A stretch of 64,000 nucleotides of DNA. It comes from Patescibacteria group bacterium. GTDB taxonomy: Bacteria > Patescibacteriota > Gracilibacteria > Absconditabacterales > Absconditicoccaceae. Under the pieces are notes generated by a model, which saw only the letters and a list, made by a program, of their open reading frames with translations, did not search any database and was not told where the DNA came from. Each line of letters starts with the position of its first letter. Positions within the stretch are counted from its first letter, which is position 1. Both the position numbers and the translations under genes were made by a program. Shown one piece after another: positions 32,674-43,400 of this stretch. Where the stretch lies: the NCBI GenBank assembly GCA_022705745.1, contig JAKJDW010000002.1, forward strand, positions 23,457 through 87,456. The letters are read 5' to 3'.

Positions 32674-33498
32674 TTATTTATTTTCTAGTTTACTAGAGTC
32701 GGCCAAAACTTCATCATAATACTCAAAAATTGCTACATTGTCAAATGTGGTTTTTTCTAAAAATTCGCATAATTCTTGAAAATTTTCCTCAGTTTCTCCA
32801 GGAAATCATACAATAATATTTGTCCTAACAAACCTAGTTTCAAAGTTTTTTTCGATGAAATTTAATAGATTCTTTATATGTTTTTGATCATAAAATCTTC
32901 ACATGTTTTTCAAAATATTTTCACTAATATGTTGTAGTGGAATATCAAAATACGGAATAAATTTTTTAAATTTTTTTAATTTTTCCAACTGTTTCAGAGT
33001 TAAAACATCTGGATATAGATACAATATTCTATACATCCAGTCTCATTCTATTTTCTCCAGTTCTTCCAATAATTCAAAAAGCATCGCTTTGCCATATAGA
33101 TCTACTCAATATTTATTTGTGTCTTGAGCTATCAAAATAATTTCTTCTATCCCAGTATTTAGCATGTTTTGCACCTCTTGTACAATTTCTTCTATTGGCA
33201 AAGATTTTTGTTTTCATCTAATTTTTGGGATGATGCAAAAAGTACATTTGTTGTTACATCACTCAGCTATTTTCAAATATTCAAATTTATATTTAGCATT
33301 TGTATAAGCTCTAACTCAGCTATATAAAACACTTTCTTTCAACTTTTCACCATCATATCAATCAATCAAATTTTCTATTGAAATATTGTTCCAGTCACTT
33401 CGTGAAAGAAAATGTATATTTTTGTTATCCAAAATATTTTTCCATATTTTTTTTCTTTTTCATCCATCTGAGTAGTATCCAAATTTTCAAAGTGATAC
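32674..33498 (-). CDS. RimO/MiaB-like radical-SAM methylthiotransferase lacking the N-terminal domain
   Basis: About 275 codons. The radical-SAM core is clear: [20 protein letters not shown] (CxxxCxxC cluster), ILIAQDTNKYG, LYLYPD, FDIPLQHISENILKNM, TNIIVGFPGETEENF, FEYYDE. These match RimO (S12 Asp89 methylthiotransferase). The N-terminal domain that binds the second cluster is missing or degenerate: upstream of the core the frame holds VSLGKFGYYSDGGK-like sequence back to a TAG at 33511-33513, with no ATG. The C-terminal TRAM domain is also cut short. Either start is non-ATG or this is a decaying gene. The 5' boundary is uncertain. Confidence 0.65.
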
Positions 33499-33597
33499 AT
33501 TCTGATCGTCCTAAAAAAAGAGGATAAAAGCACTTTATTTTGATCTTTTTTTCTTTAGAATGGAAGAGTAGAAATTTTACTATCCTATTTTTTGTAA

Positions 33598-34515
33598 ATG
33601 CAAATTCTTATAAAAACTCCTTTTCACAATAATAATAAATATTTACCACATCTCTTGGAGCATTGTGTACTTCATGACCAAAATATAGAAATCCAATTAC
33701 ATTTTTCAGACATATATGCTTATACAAGTACAGGATATACATGATTTGAACGAGAACATATTCCTATAAAAAAGATTGTGGATTTTTTGGAAACTCCGAT
33801 AACTTACGAAAGTTTTGTATTACATCAAAAAGTTATAAAAAACGAGCTTTGTGCTCCATCTTTTTGACAAAAAGTTTATGAAAAAACACTTCAAAAGATT
33901 TTTAATAAAAATATTTTTACAAATACTGTTGATGATATTACTTTTGATGAAGTGCTTGCTTACCAAAAAACTCGATATCAAGAATCTAATATGATTTTTA
34001 TCAAAGAAAATTGAATGATAGATACTACAGGATGAAAATGAAAAAACCTTCAAACCAATGTTGATATGTCCAGTTTCTGTTATCCAGAATATTGTTCATT
34101 TAGTTATCAAAAAGAAAAACAGCATGTGCTAGTCCTTAAAAATCAATGTCCAAGTTCTATTTTGATATTAGATTTTTTTTGAGCCTTTTGTGAAGAGCTT
34201 TGTTATATTGAAGAAATAAAAAAATGAAAATATTTTTCGGAATGATTCCAGTATTCTTTTACTGATCAGTGATTTTTGATATCCAAAGAAGATGGTTTTC
34301 CTAAATTTACAAAAATAAAATTGAAAAATTTTTTTGATGTTTTCAAAAATTATTATTGTGAGAAAATCGTAGTGTGAGCAAAAAGAGCTTTTATACCACA
34401 TATTGCACTTTTTTTTGACCTTTATATTTCAGAAAAAGAACATCAAAATCTAATCCAATCCCTTGATTTTTCAAAAATTCTTGAATTGGCAAAAATATTT
34501 AAGCTATTGAAATAA
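33598..34515 (+). CDS. M16-peptidase-like short protein
   Basis: 305 aa, no signal peptide. Residues 18-22 are HLLEH, the HxxEH zinc motif of M16 (inverzincin) peptidases, preceded by a short beta-rich start, and a later YESFVLHQKVIKNE segment resembles the family's 'fe.E...v..E' third-ligand region. Classical M16 domains are about 220 aa and paired; this appears as a single, diverged N-domain plus a poorly conserved half. Divergent from the RimO-like gene with an 84-base gap. A non-peptidase relative (like mitochondrial core proteins) is possible. Confidence 0.5.
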
Positions 34516-34588
34516 GTTCTACTATATAATCAGAAATATTAATTCATCCAAATCACATTCAGTAAATATTGTTATTATTGATTTTTTA

Positions 34589-34828
34589 TTATTTCAGTTC
34601 CTTTAATTTACCATCGTCTATTAGTAATAAAAGAACTCAAATCGTTGTAGAAAAAATAGCACTAACAAATGGAAGTGTAGGGAAAAGGTAAAGATCCAAC
34701 ATTGTCCAAACTCCCCTCCAGACCATAATAACACTAATACAGGTGATAAAAAGCGCAAAGTTCTCTCTTTTTGTCCTAATTTGTATGAGTTTTTTTTTAA
34801 ATATTTGCCATTTGGTGTTATTTTTCAT
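34589..34828 (-). CDS. Small membrane protein, 79 aa
   Basis: Two hydrophobic stretches (ENFALFITCISVIMVW and LPFVSAIFSTTIGVLLLLI) separated by a short loop, with a basic N-terminus (KKKLIQIRTKRE). Typical of small uncharacterised CPR inner-membrane proteins. One TGA near the C-terminus encodes Gly; the gene ends at TAA. Confidence 0.6.
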
Positions 34829-35088
34829 TTATTATAGCTAACACAGTAAAACTTTTTTGTTATAAGTAGTCTACCTTAAATAAGCATATTTAATAGAGTC
34901 TATCTAGATATCCAATTTATGCAAACTGCTACTATTGCTATTGTGTAGACAACCTAATTATATTTAAAATTTTTTTTTGTCAAATTTAAGAGAGGAGTTT
35001 TTTTATTTTTTTATAAAACTGTTGTGTTGATTTTTTAGTTTAAATTTATAATCTATTTTTCATATTTTTTATTTTCAAATCCGAACTC

Positions 35089-36294
35089 ATGATCGGAGCA
35101 TTTATTCTATTAATAGTTTGATTGCTTATACTATGATTTGCTGCAAATCATTTGATCAATTCAAGTGTTAGAGTGGCAAAGTATTTCAATGTATCTGCAC
35201 TATTTATCTGACTCACAATAATAGCGACATGAACATCAGCACCAGAATTATTTTTATCTGCTATGGCGGCTTTAAACTGAAATGGTGCACTTTCCGTTTG
35301 AAATGTAATATGATCAAACATCTTCAATCTTTGATTTATATTATGACTTAGTGCGATTATTGCTCCAATATTGATACAAAAAAAATTGGTATATAGAGAT
35401 TGAATTTTTTTGTTATTTATCACAGGATTAATTTTTGTGATGCTTCGAGATCAAACAGTTCTACGACGAGAGTGAGCAATTTTATTATGACTGTTGGTAG
35501 CTTACAATGCTTATTTATGGATCAAAAGAGATGCTCCGACAGAAGATGCAGAAGTTCCAACTTTACCAAAACTAAAAAATTTTATTAGTCTATTTGTGTC
35601 TATAGTCATACTGTCAGTTATTAGTTCTCAAGCTTTGGCAGATTGAAATCCCGATATCTCTTTTTGAATTTCTTTTTACTCAAAAATATTTTTATGATTT
35701 TTAGTTTTGTTGTTTATATTTACAGTTATCAAAAAAAATATCCCATGTTTCAATAAAAATACAAATGGAATTTGGCTTACAATTCTAAAGCTAATTGCTA
35801 GTTTGTGACTACTAGTTCTCGCTTCTCATCATGTTGTAAATGCTGCTATTTATATAGCACAAGTATTTTGATTATCAGAACGAGCTATTTGAGCAACTAT
35901 CGTTGCTGCAGGTACAAGTCTACCAGAAATTGCTGCTACAGTAGCTGCAATAATCAAAAAGAATTATGATATGGGAGTTGGAAATGTGATCTGATCAGAT
36001 ATTTTCAATATTTTATGAATCATCTGAATTAGTTCTATTATTTCATCACCGCTAACTCTTAAATCTACTTGTCTATTCAATTCAGACTGTAATGCAGGAT
36101 TCCTTTCTATGTTATTTAGAGACAACATATTTTCAGTATTAATTCTTTTTGCTACATTAATTATCACACTGATTTTTATGAGAACAAAATGGAGATTGTC
36201 CAAAACAGAATGAATATTTTTGTTTCTTTTCGCCTTATTGAGAATGGTGTTTGAAATCAATCCAAATTTCTTTGCTAGAATATTTGGAGGATAG
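35089..36294 (+). CDS. Calcium/sodium antiporter (CaCA family)
   Basis: 401 aa, about ten membrane helices in two inverted repeats. The alpha-repeat signatures are clear: IGLTIIATGTSAPELFLSA (first) and IGATIVAAGTSLPEIAA (second), each with GNVIGSN/DIFN afterwards. These residues bind Ca2+ and Na+ in the NCX/YrbG family. Several alpha-repeat glycines are TGA. A TATAAT at 35047-35052, about 37 bases before the start, could be its -10. Stop TAG. Confidence 0.92.
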
Positions 36295-36451
36295 TTGCAT
36301 AGGTCATATTAAACCTGTAGGGTAACATTTTAATACAGAATGGTTTTTCTACAAATAGTTTTTTTGGAATAATAGCACTCAATGATAACGATATTGTACA
36401 GTAAACTCTCTCCTCCTTCTTGCTTCTTTATAAAAGAAACTTATGGAGCAT

Positions 36452-36495
36452 AATCCACAAATTCACTTGATTTTGTGGATTATAATCTATATAAT
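36452..36495 (+). promoter_or_regulatory. Promoter with overlapping 10-bp inverted repeat (operator-like)
   Basis: TTGATT (36467-36472) and TATAAT (36490-36495) are 17 bases apart, a good sigma70-type promoter ending 28 bases before the DUF4143 ATPase start. AATCCACAAA (36452-36461) and TTTGTGGATT (36472-36481) form a perfect inverted repeat with a 10-base spacer that overlaps the -35 and spacer, as expected for a repressor site. Confidence 0.6.
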
Positions 36496-36523
36496 AAAAC
36501 TGCATTTATTTTTTTTATAAAAA

Positions 36524-37648
36524 ATGGAATTTACAAGAATAATTGAAAAAGAGCTTTTGGAGAACTGTTTTAAGTGAAAAGCTATTATTATTTATGGTGC
36601 TAGGCAGGTTGGTAAGACAACATTATGTAAAAAACTTTGGTGAAATTATGCTAAAACTTTGTATGTTACGGGAGATGATTTTTCAGTAGTACAATTTTTA
36701 ACAGGTATTTCTCTTGTTAAACTTGAGCAATGGCTTAAAGGGTATCGTATTTTAATTATCGATGAGGCACAAAAAATTAAAGAAATTGGTAATACCATTA
36801 AGCTTATTGTAGATAATATCCCAGAAATACAAGTAATAGCAACAGGCTCTTCTGCTTTTGATCTTGCAAATAATATACAAGAATCTTTAACATGAAGGGT
36901 TAAAACTTTTCATTTACATCCTTTGAGTTTAGAAGAAATTTGGGCTGAAGTGCCAATTCATCAACATAAAGAATTATTAGAGCAAAGGTTGTTATATGGT
37001 ATGTACCCTCGTAGTGTAATTACTAATGATGCTCAAGAACTTTTTGAACTTGTTCAATCTTACGCATACAAAGATATTTTTCTTTATGAAAGTCTAAGAA
37101 AACCAGATCTTATTGTTAAATTACTTCAAGCACTCGCTTTACAAATTGGATCTGAAGTCTCTTTTAATGAATTAAGTCAGCTTTTAGCAGTAGATGTTAA
37201 AACAGTACAAAAATATATAGGGCTTTTGGAGCAGGCTTTTATCATTTTCCGTCTTCCTTCATTTGCTCGTAATTTGAGAAATGAACTTAAAAGAGGACAA
37301 AAAATTTATTTTTGGGATATAGGGGTAAGAAACGGAATTTTGAGAAATGTACAAGCAATAGCGAGTAGGACCGATCTTGGACACCTTTGGGAAAACTTTA
37401 TTATTGCTGAAAGGATAAAATTCCTTCAAAATCACCGTTTGCCCTATCATAGTTTTTTTTGGAGAACAACTAGTGGATCTGAATTAGATTATTTGGAAAC
37501 AGACTTTGCTAATCTTATTGCTAGCTATGAGATAAAATGGTCTCCTAAAAGACAAGCTAAACTTCCAGTTAGTTTTCAAGAACAATATCCTGATGCGAGC
37601 TATCGTGTTATTAGTCCAGATAATGCTTATTCGTGGGTTTCTAATTAG
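36524..37648 (+). CDS. AAA+ ATPase with DUF4143 C-terminal domain
   Basis: 374 aa. N-terminal P-loop domain: IIYGARQVGKTTL (Walker A), LIIDEAQKI (Walker B) and VIATGSSAFDLAN (sensor). C-terminal DUF4143: EEIWAEV, YAYKDIF, LSQLLAVDVKTVQKYIGLLEQAFI, LRNELKRGQKIYFWDIGVRNG, GHLWENFI, FWRTTSGSELDYL. The family is common in prokaryotic accessory regions; roles proposed range from DNA handling to defence-like functions. Only three of about 18 glycines are TGA and none after residue ~123, and CGT is used for Arg unlike the AGA-rich neighbours, suggesting recent acquisition. Own promoter/operator and terminator. Confidence 0.88.
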
Positions 37649-38023
37649 ATGTAGATGTTTTTTTTTAAGGGATTTTTCAGCTTCGCTCGAAATGATAGGT
37701 TAATAAATCCCTCTATCTCTTTAAAAAGAGAAACAGTTTTTTTGTTCCTCCCACTTATGGTTCAAATCTCCCTTACTCCCTGACTTCTTTGTCGGGGACT
37801 CCGCTTCGCTTTGCGAGGAAGGACGGCATTGTTGCATTTCTTGAGAGGTTGTTGGCTCGAAATGATAGTTTGTAGTGTCCGTTTTTCAAGGACTTTTTTC
37901 AATAAACTAACTGAAATGTTTCTTATACTATATAATTTATTACAAATCATTAAAAAACCAACTCTCTTCCCTTTCATTTAGCATAAAAATATATAATATA
38001 ATAAAACATTTTACCATAATATA
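37649..38023. other. Non-coding interval between DUF4143 ATPase and UvrB fragment
   Basis: 375 bases, locally less AT-rich than the surroundings. Contains a terminator (37716-37743), inverted words such as GACTCCGCTTCGCTTTGCGAGG, and CGAAATGATAG twice (37687 and 37859 region). No coding frame is supported. Confidence 0.55.
37716..37743 (+). terminator. Rho-independent terminator after DUF4143 ATPase
   Basis: TCTCTTT/AAAGAGA 7-bp stem with an AA loop followed by AACAG and seven T. Confidence 0.65.
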
Positions 38024-38806
38024 ATGTTGTTTATGACAAAACATCCCAATCTAAAAGACTTTTTACCAAAAAATAAGGATTCGAAACCTTTACCTTTTAT
38101 AGATCATCTTTTATCAAAACTGGATGAACATATTTCCAAAAATTGAAAAATTTTGATTTTAACTCTTACCAAAAAGTCTAGTGAGGAAATTACAAACTAT
38201 CTCGTTTCCAAATGATACAAAGCCTACTATTTGCACAGTGAAATAGTAACTATGGATCGTTGGGAGATTCTAAAAAAGCTCAAAACTTGAGAAATAGATA
38301 TTATAGTATGAGTCAATTTATTGAGAGAATGAATAGACTTGCCCGAGGTTTCTTTTCTTGCTATATTAGATGCTGACAAAGAATGATTTCTTCGTTCTTC
38401 GACTTCTCTTATCCAAATCATTGGTCGTGCCTCTAGAAATCCAAACTCTGAGGTTGTCCTTTATGCTGATCAATTCACTGAATCTATGATTAAATCTCTG
38501 CGAGAAACTTATCGTCGTAGAAAAATTCAAGACGAGTTCAATAAAAAATATAATATTACTCCCAAAAAAGCTACATCAAATATCAAAGATTTAGAGTCAG
38601 TAAGGACAGATCAAGACTTAGGTCAACATTTTTCTGCTATTACAAAATGAAAGGTTAAAAGACTCAAAAGAATGACAAAGAAAGAAAAAGAATTTATCTC
38701 CAAAAATCTCAAGAAACAAATGGATTTGGCAATCAAAGAATGGAGGTTTGAGGATGCTACCGTTATTCGTGATCAGATCAAAGAGCTAGAGGAGGGGATT
38801 GTTTAG
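38024..38806 (+). CDS. UvrB C-terminal half (helicase domain 3 plus UVR motif), stand-alone
   Basis: 260 aa. Matches only the C-terminal part of excinuclease subunit UvrB: [92 protein letters not shown], and a final UVR-type helix (EFISKNLKKQMDLAIKEWRFEDA). The N-terminal half with Walker A, DEAD and the beta-hairpin is absent and the 375 bases upstream do not contain it. It could be a remnant of a deleted uvrB or a separately working fragment. Two in-frame ATGs (38024 and 38033). Stop TAG. Confidence 0.8.
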
Positions 38807-38940
38807 ATACATAATTTAACAAAAAAGAGTTTATACATAAATTTTATATGAAAAATTAATGGAATAGGTTCATAGAAATAAAAAACAGTAGATATTGTTA
38901 TTGTTTTTTATCACATAAATATTTTAATATCAAAAATTTA

Positions 38941-39426
38941 TTAAGAAATAAACATACTTCGAATTATTCTCACTATAACATAGGCAAAACTTATTACCAA
39001 TATTCATGTGACAACCTTTCATATAGTTGAATTAAATTTAAGATGTTCTGTAGCTTTTTTGTATCCATAGTAAATTATCATAAGGGCTCACACCAGCAAA
39101 GCCAATTGTCAGACAAATTTTACAAGATATACAGCATAGTCCAAAATAGTATCCCAAGTCATTACCCCAGTCGCAAACTGTTCTCCTATCTTTAAACTTC
39201 ATCATACACGAACTCTTTTTCAATCTACTATATTCTCTGGTCAATATGCAGTATCTTTGTATTTTTTCCATACACTTCATCACTCTCTAATATTATCAAC
39301 AACAGCTCCTACGGCAGATGCAGATGATTCCGTTTCTGGTATTACTTCAAATCAAACTTGAGCAATAGCAATAGTGCTAAATCCAGCTATTATAACTGAC
39401 AATAGTGCAATAATTTTTTTTATCAT
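38941..39426 (-). CDS. VirB2/TrbC-like pilin
   Basis: 161 aa with signal peptide (MIKKIIALLSVIIAGFSTIAIAQ), a short mature N-terminal part and two membrane helices (YAVYLVKFVGQLALLVGALMII and VVTGILVISFAYVIVRII) around a basic YGYKKATEHLK loop. This is the layout of VirB2/TrbC pilins and of CPR Mbov_0395-type pilin-like conjugal-transfer proteins. About nine in-frame TGA codons hide it in the standard code. It follows a secreted protein by 26 bases and the giant gene on the same strand. Confidence 0.7.
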
Positions 39427-39452
39427 TTTAAATTTGTTATATTATAAATTTA

Positions 39453-40343
39453 TTAGCTACAATTTGGTGTTAGTTCTACAACAGCTTTATTTATTTCAGC
39501 AAAAGTAGTTTTCATATTAAATATCAATTGTTGTAATTCTAGTATCTTATTTTGTAAAAAGTATTTGCTTAAATAAGAATTAATATTTGTATGTAATAAT
39601 ATTCATCACTTTTGTGATATAATTATATTAGTATATTCGTATTCGTTTTTAATTCTTTGATCAACTAAAGATTTGCACTTGTTATAAGCATCATAAAGTT
39701 TGCTGTAATCTAATTTGTCATCGCCACTTATTTTATTTATATAGATAAATATACTACTTTCGCATACTCAATTATATCTTTCCTTTAAAGTTCGGTCTTG
39801 ATAATTTTCAAATGTTTTTTCACTTCGTGGTATATTAGAACTAGCTGGTAATCTAGGTAATATACTATCGTTATTTACAGTCCAGTATTTTTTATATTGA
39901 TTTACAATATTCAAAGGTATACTTCATTTAGTTAGATTTCCTTGTTCCGTTATAAAATCTCTTCGTTCCTTACCAATAGGATCAGGTTCCAATCCATAAA
40001 TTAAATCTTCTCCATTTTTATTTTTTTCCTTGGCATCAAGCCTTCTTAGTGAAACATCTAATATGTGATCAAGTAAATATAAAGATGATGGAACTCCTGT
40101 AGTTCGATTTATATTATTGCAATAATTGTATTTTCATTCATCATTAATTTTACAGCAAAAAATCTGCAAATTTTCCACGGCTTTTTCAAAAGCTTTTTTG
40201 GGCAAAATATTGTCAAAATTTCGTTTTTTTGTTATCATTGGAATTCAATCGGTACCATTAATTACTGCATTACAGTCGTTTGCACTACTTATTCCAACGA
40301 AAGCAAACATAATCAAGAATATAATAACTATTTTTTTCATCAT
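39453..40343 (-). CDS. Secreted hypothetical protein, 296 aa
   Basis: Signal peptide MMKKIVIIFLIMFAFVGISSA, then a soluble region with paired Cys (DCNAVIN, FCCKIN, NYCNN, GVCESS, NKCKSL, PNCS). The reverse frame was checked codon by codon and has no TAA/TAG. Not recognised. It lies between the giant gene (94 bases upstream) and the pilin (26 bases downstream) in a probable operon, suggesting a role in the same surface structure. Confidence 0.65.
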
Positions 40344-40437
40344 TATTTTTTAAATTAAAACTTTATATCTACTATTATTATAATATATTTTTTGTTTTTT
40401 GCAAATTTTTCACCAAATCAAATAATTCATTTTTTTA

Positions 40438-43400
40438 TTATTCGGATAATAAATCTTGTATTTTTATTTTTATTGTTCACAAATTCTGCCCCCAATTATT
40501 GGTCCTAAAAGAATATACTACACTTTCGCTATCGTCGTCAAATCAATAATCTCAGTAGATTAGTTCATCTGTATATAGCTTTCAAGTCGGACTCACATAC
40601 AATAATACTTCATTATTGTATATTATAGCTTTACCATTATTAAAATCGCCAAAATTATCTCCGTGTAGTTCTCTCATTTCCAAATTTGTGTCAATACTTA
40701 CCAACTCTTTGCTGGTCAATTTTATACCAAATATAGTTATATTTTTGTCGTCCAAAACCTTTATGATAGGGATTTTTTTTGAGTAATCTAAATTCACTTT
40801 AATTATATTCTCAAATCAATTCTCTATACTTATTTTTCAATTTTTAGGATTTAGTTTTGCAACCAAACTTCAGCTCGATATATATAATCATATGTCATTG
40901 CCAAAATCATAATATCACCCAGTAATTATCATTTGTAACGGACTTAGCTTATATTTATCGATCTCTATTCCACCCATTGTTCATGTTAATATTTCCCGGA
41001 TTCCGTTTCTGTTTCTCAAAAATTGGACATAAGCTTCATCTACATCGTGGCTTAATTCTGCACTTATTGTTACTGGAGAACTTATTCCAAAATTTTCATT
41101 TCAATATTTTACTATGTCCGTGATTTCAATATCAGGTTTTTTTATATTTAATGTTATTTCAGTTGAACTTGTATTGCCGTTTATATCCATTCAAACAAAA
41201 TGATAGTTTTTTACACCCACTCATGTAAAATATAGGTTATCCAACTCTAAATATCATGTTATGCTGTTTATATTATCTTTTTCTTTTATAATATTCCCAT
41301 CTTGATCAGCTATCCATAATTTTTTTATTCAACCTTCATCTATTCGATCAGATTTAATTGTATAATTTGTGCTCACATATAAATCGAAACTACTACCTTC
41401 ATCTATATGTTCTTGAATTGAGGGTCTAAATATATTTATATCAACCTTAGGTCATGTTTCATCAGACACTATTTGTGGTCATCATACAATTTGATTACTA
41501 GAAGGACTAGAAATATAATATAAATTCTCTTTCATGTTCAAGCTATATATTTGGCTATACTGCCAATTTCTTGGTATTTCTGTAATATCCAGTCATATTG
41601 ATTGTTGGCTTTCATTATAATATAATACATCACAAATTACCCCAGTTAAAAGAGATTCTATATCAAAAATTCACTCCTCCAATCATATTTTTAATCAGCT
41701 TAGATTTATTCAGCTTGGAACAATTAGCATATATTTTTTATCAAAAAACTTTTTATTGCTATTTATTATTATAATCTCTTTATCATTAAATAAATCTACT
41801 CTATGTATCATTTTAACTAAATATCCATCTACATCATCTCACAATCTTTGGCTATTCAACCAACTTATTTTTATATCATCAAAACTTGCTCCTTCATATT
41901 CAAAATTTTTGACTTCCCAATTCTCATCATACATTTTGAGATAAATATTATTTATTTTTATAAATCATTCTTCTCCGTCATCAAATAACTTTTCATAGGA
42001 ATTTATGTTGTATTTATAGTATTTTTTATAATATGTTCCATTATCGTAATCTCTATTTCAATCCCCATATTTAACATAGACATTATTGTTATCCCAAAGG
42101 ATTAAATCTTTTTTATTATCTCAGTTCAAGTCTACTAATATACTTTTATCTTGGAAGTTTGTTACATAATCTTGATTTGCTAAATTTATGCTTCATTCAG
42201 GAGTTTTGATTGTATTTATATATTGAGAAATATCTATAGTAGGAAGTCATCCGTTATTATTTATTCAAGCATTACTATTTGCACCGTTTTGACTCAATAA
42301 AACTTTATTATTTGCTTTCCGGTCATCTAATATAATAGAATTTGATTTTACTTTTTCAGTGTCAATATTTTCTGTTTTTACTTTATTGTTTTTAATATTA
42401 TATAAATTTATTAAACTGTCTACTTTTCTCAAATAATTAGTATTTGCTTCAAATAAATTGCTAGATAGTGTTACATCAATATCTTGATTATTTACCAAAG
42501 ATATCTCATTATTCGCTACGGAATATAAAAACTTATCATAATCGTTTTTTATTAAATTACTCAAATCAATATTGTTTTTTTGGAATTCACTTACAATACT
42601 ATAATATTGTTTTTCTAGGTTCTGCACCTTTTCACTTGCTTCCAATACAGTATTTTCTTTTTTACTATTTATTATATCTAGATATTCCTCAATTTTTTTA
42701 TTTAAAGATAGATCATTTGATTTTGTTAAAATATAACTTAATCAATTTTTTAGAATTTCCGAATTGGACTCGTAAACATTCTTATTATAATCAACATAAG
42801 AAATTTCATCTCATAGATTTATTTGTTTATAGAAATTTCAAACATCTTCATATCTTTGCTCTTTTAGAGATTTCTGTTTTGTCTCCATCTTTTTTAAATT
42901 TTCTTTTATTTTTTCATTTCGTTCATCCACTTCTTCAAAATGCAGATAGTCTAATACTTGCTGTCAACTTTGAATCATGTTATTTATAGTTTCTAATGCT
43001 CCAGACAATTCTTCAGAGAATTTATTTTTAAGTTTTTGGTACTTTTCTTCTAATTCACCATAAGTTTCTAAATACTCTTCATATATTTCTATTTGAGGTC
43101 AAAATCTTTCATCCAACAAATTAATTTTATTTTTAATGTTTTCTAGATCATCTTGTTGCTTATTTAATTTCCTTTTCTCTGATTGCAATAGTTTTTCATA
43201 TTCTCTAATTTCTTTATTTAACTGTCTGATTCTACCTTCGTTTGTACTCATCGCTAGATCTCAATTCAAATCTTCAATTTTTTGTTCTATATATGAAATA
43301 TTACTTGATGTTTTTTCTACTTCAGATTCTAAAATCTCTTTATTATTATTATTTTCTTCTATCAATAAAATAGCTTTCTTTGTTTCTCCAAAACCATTTC

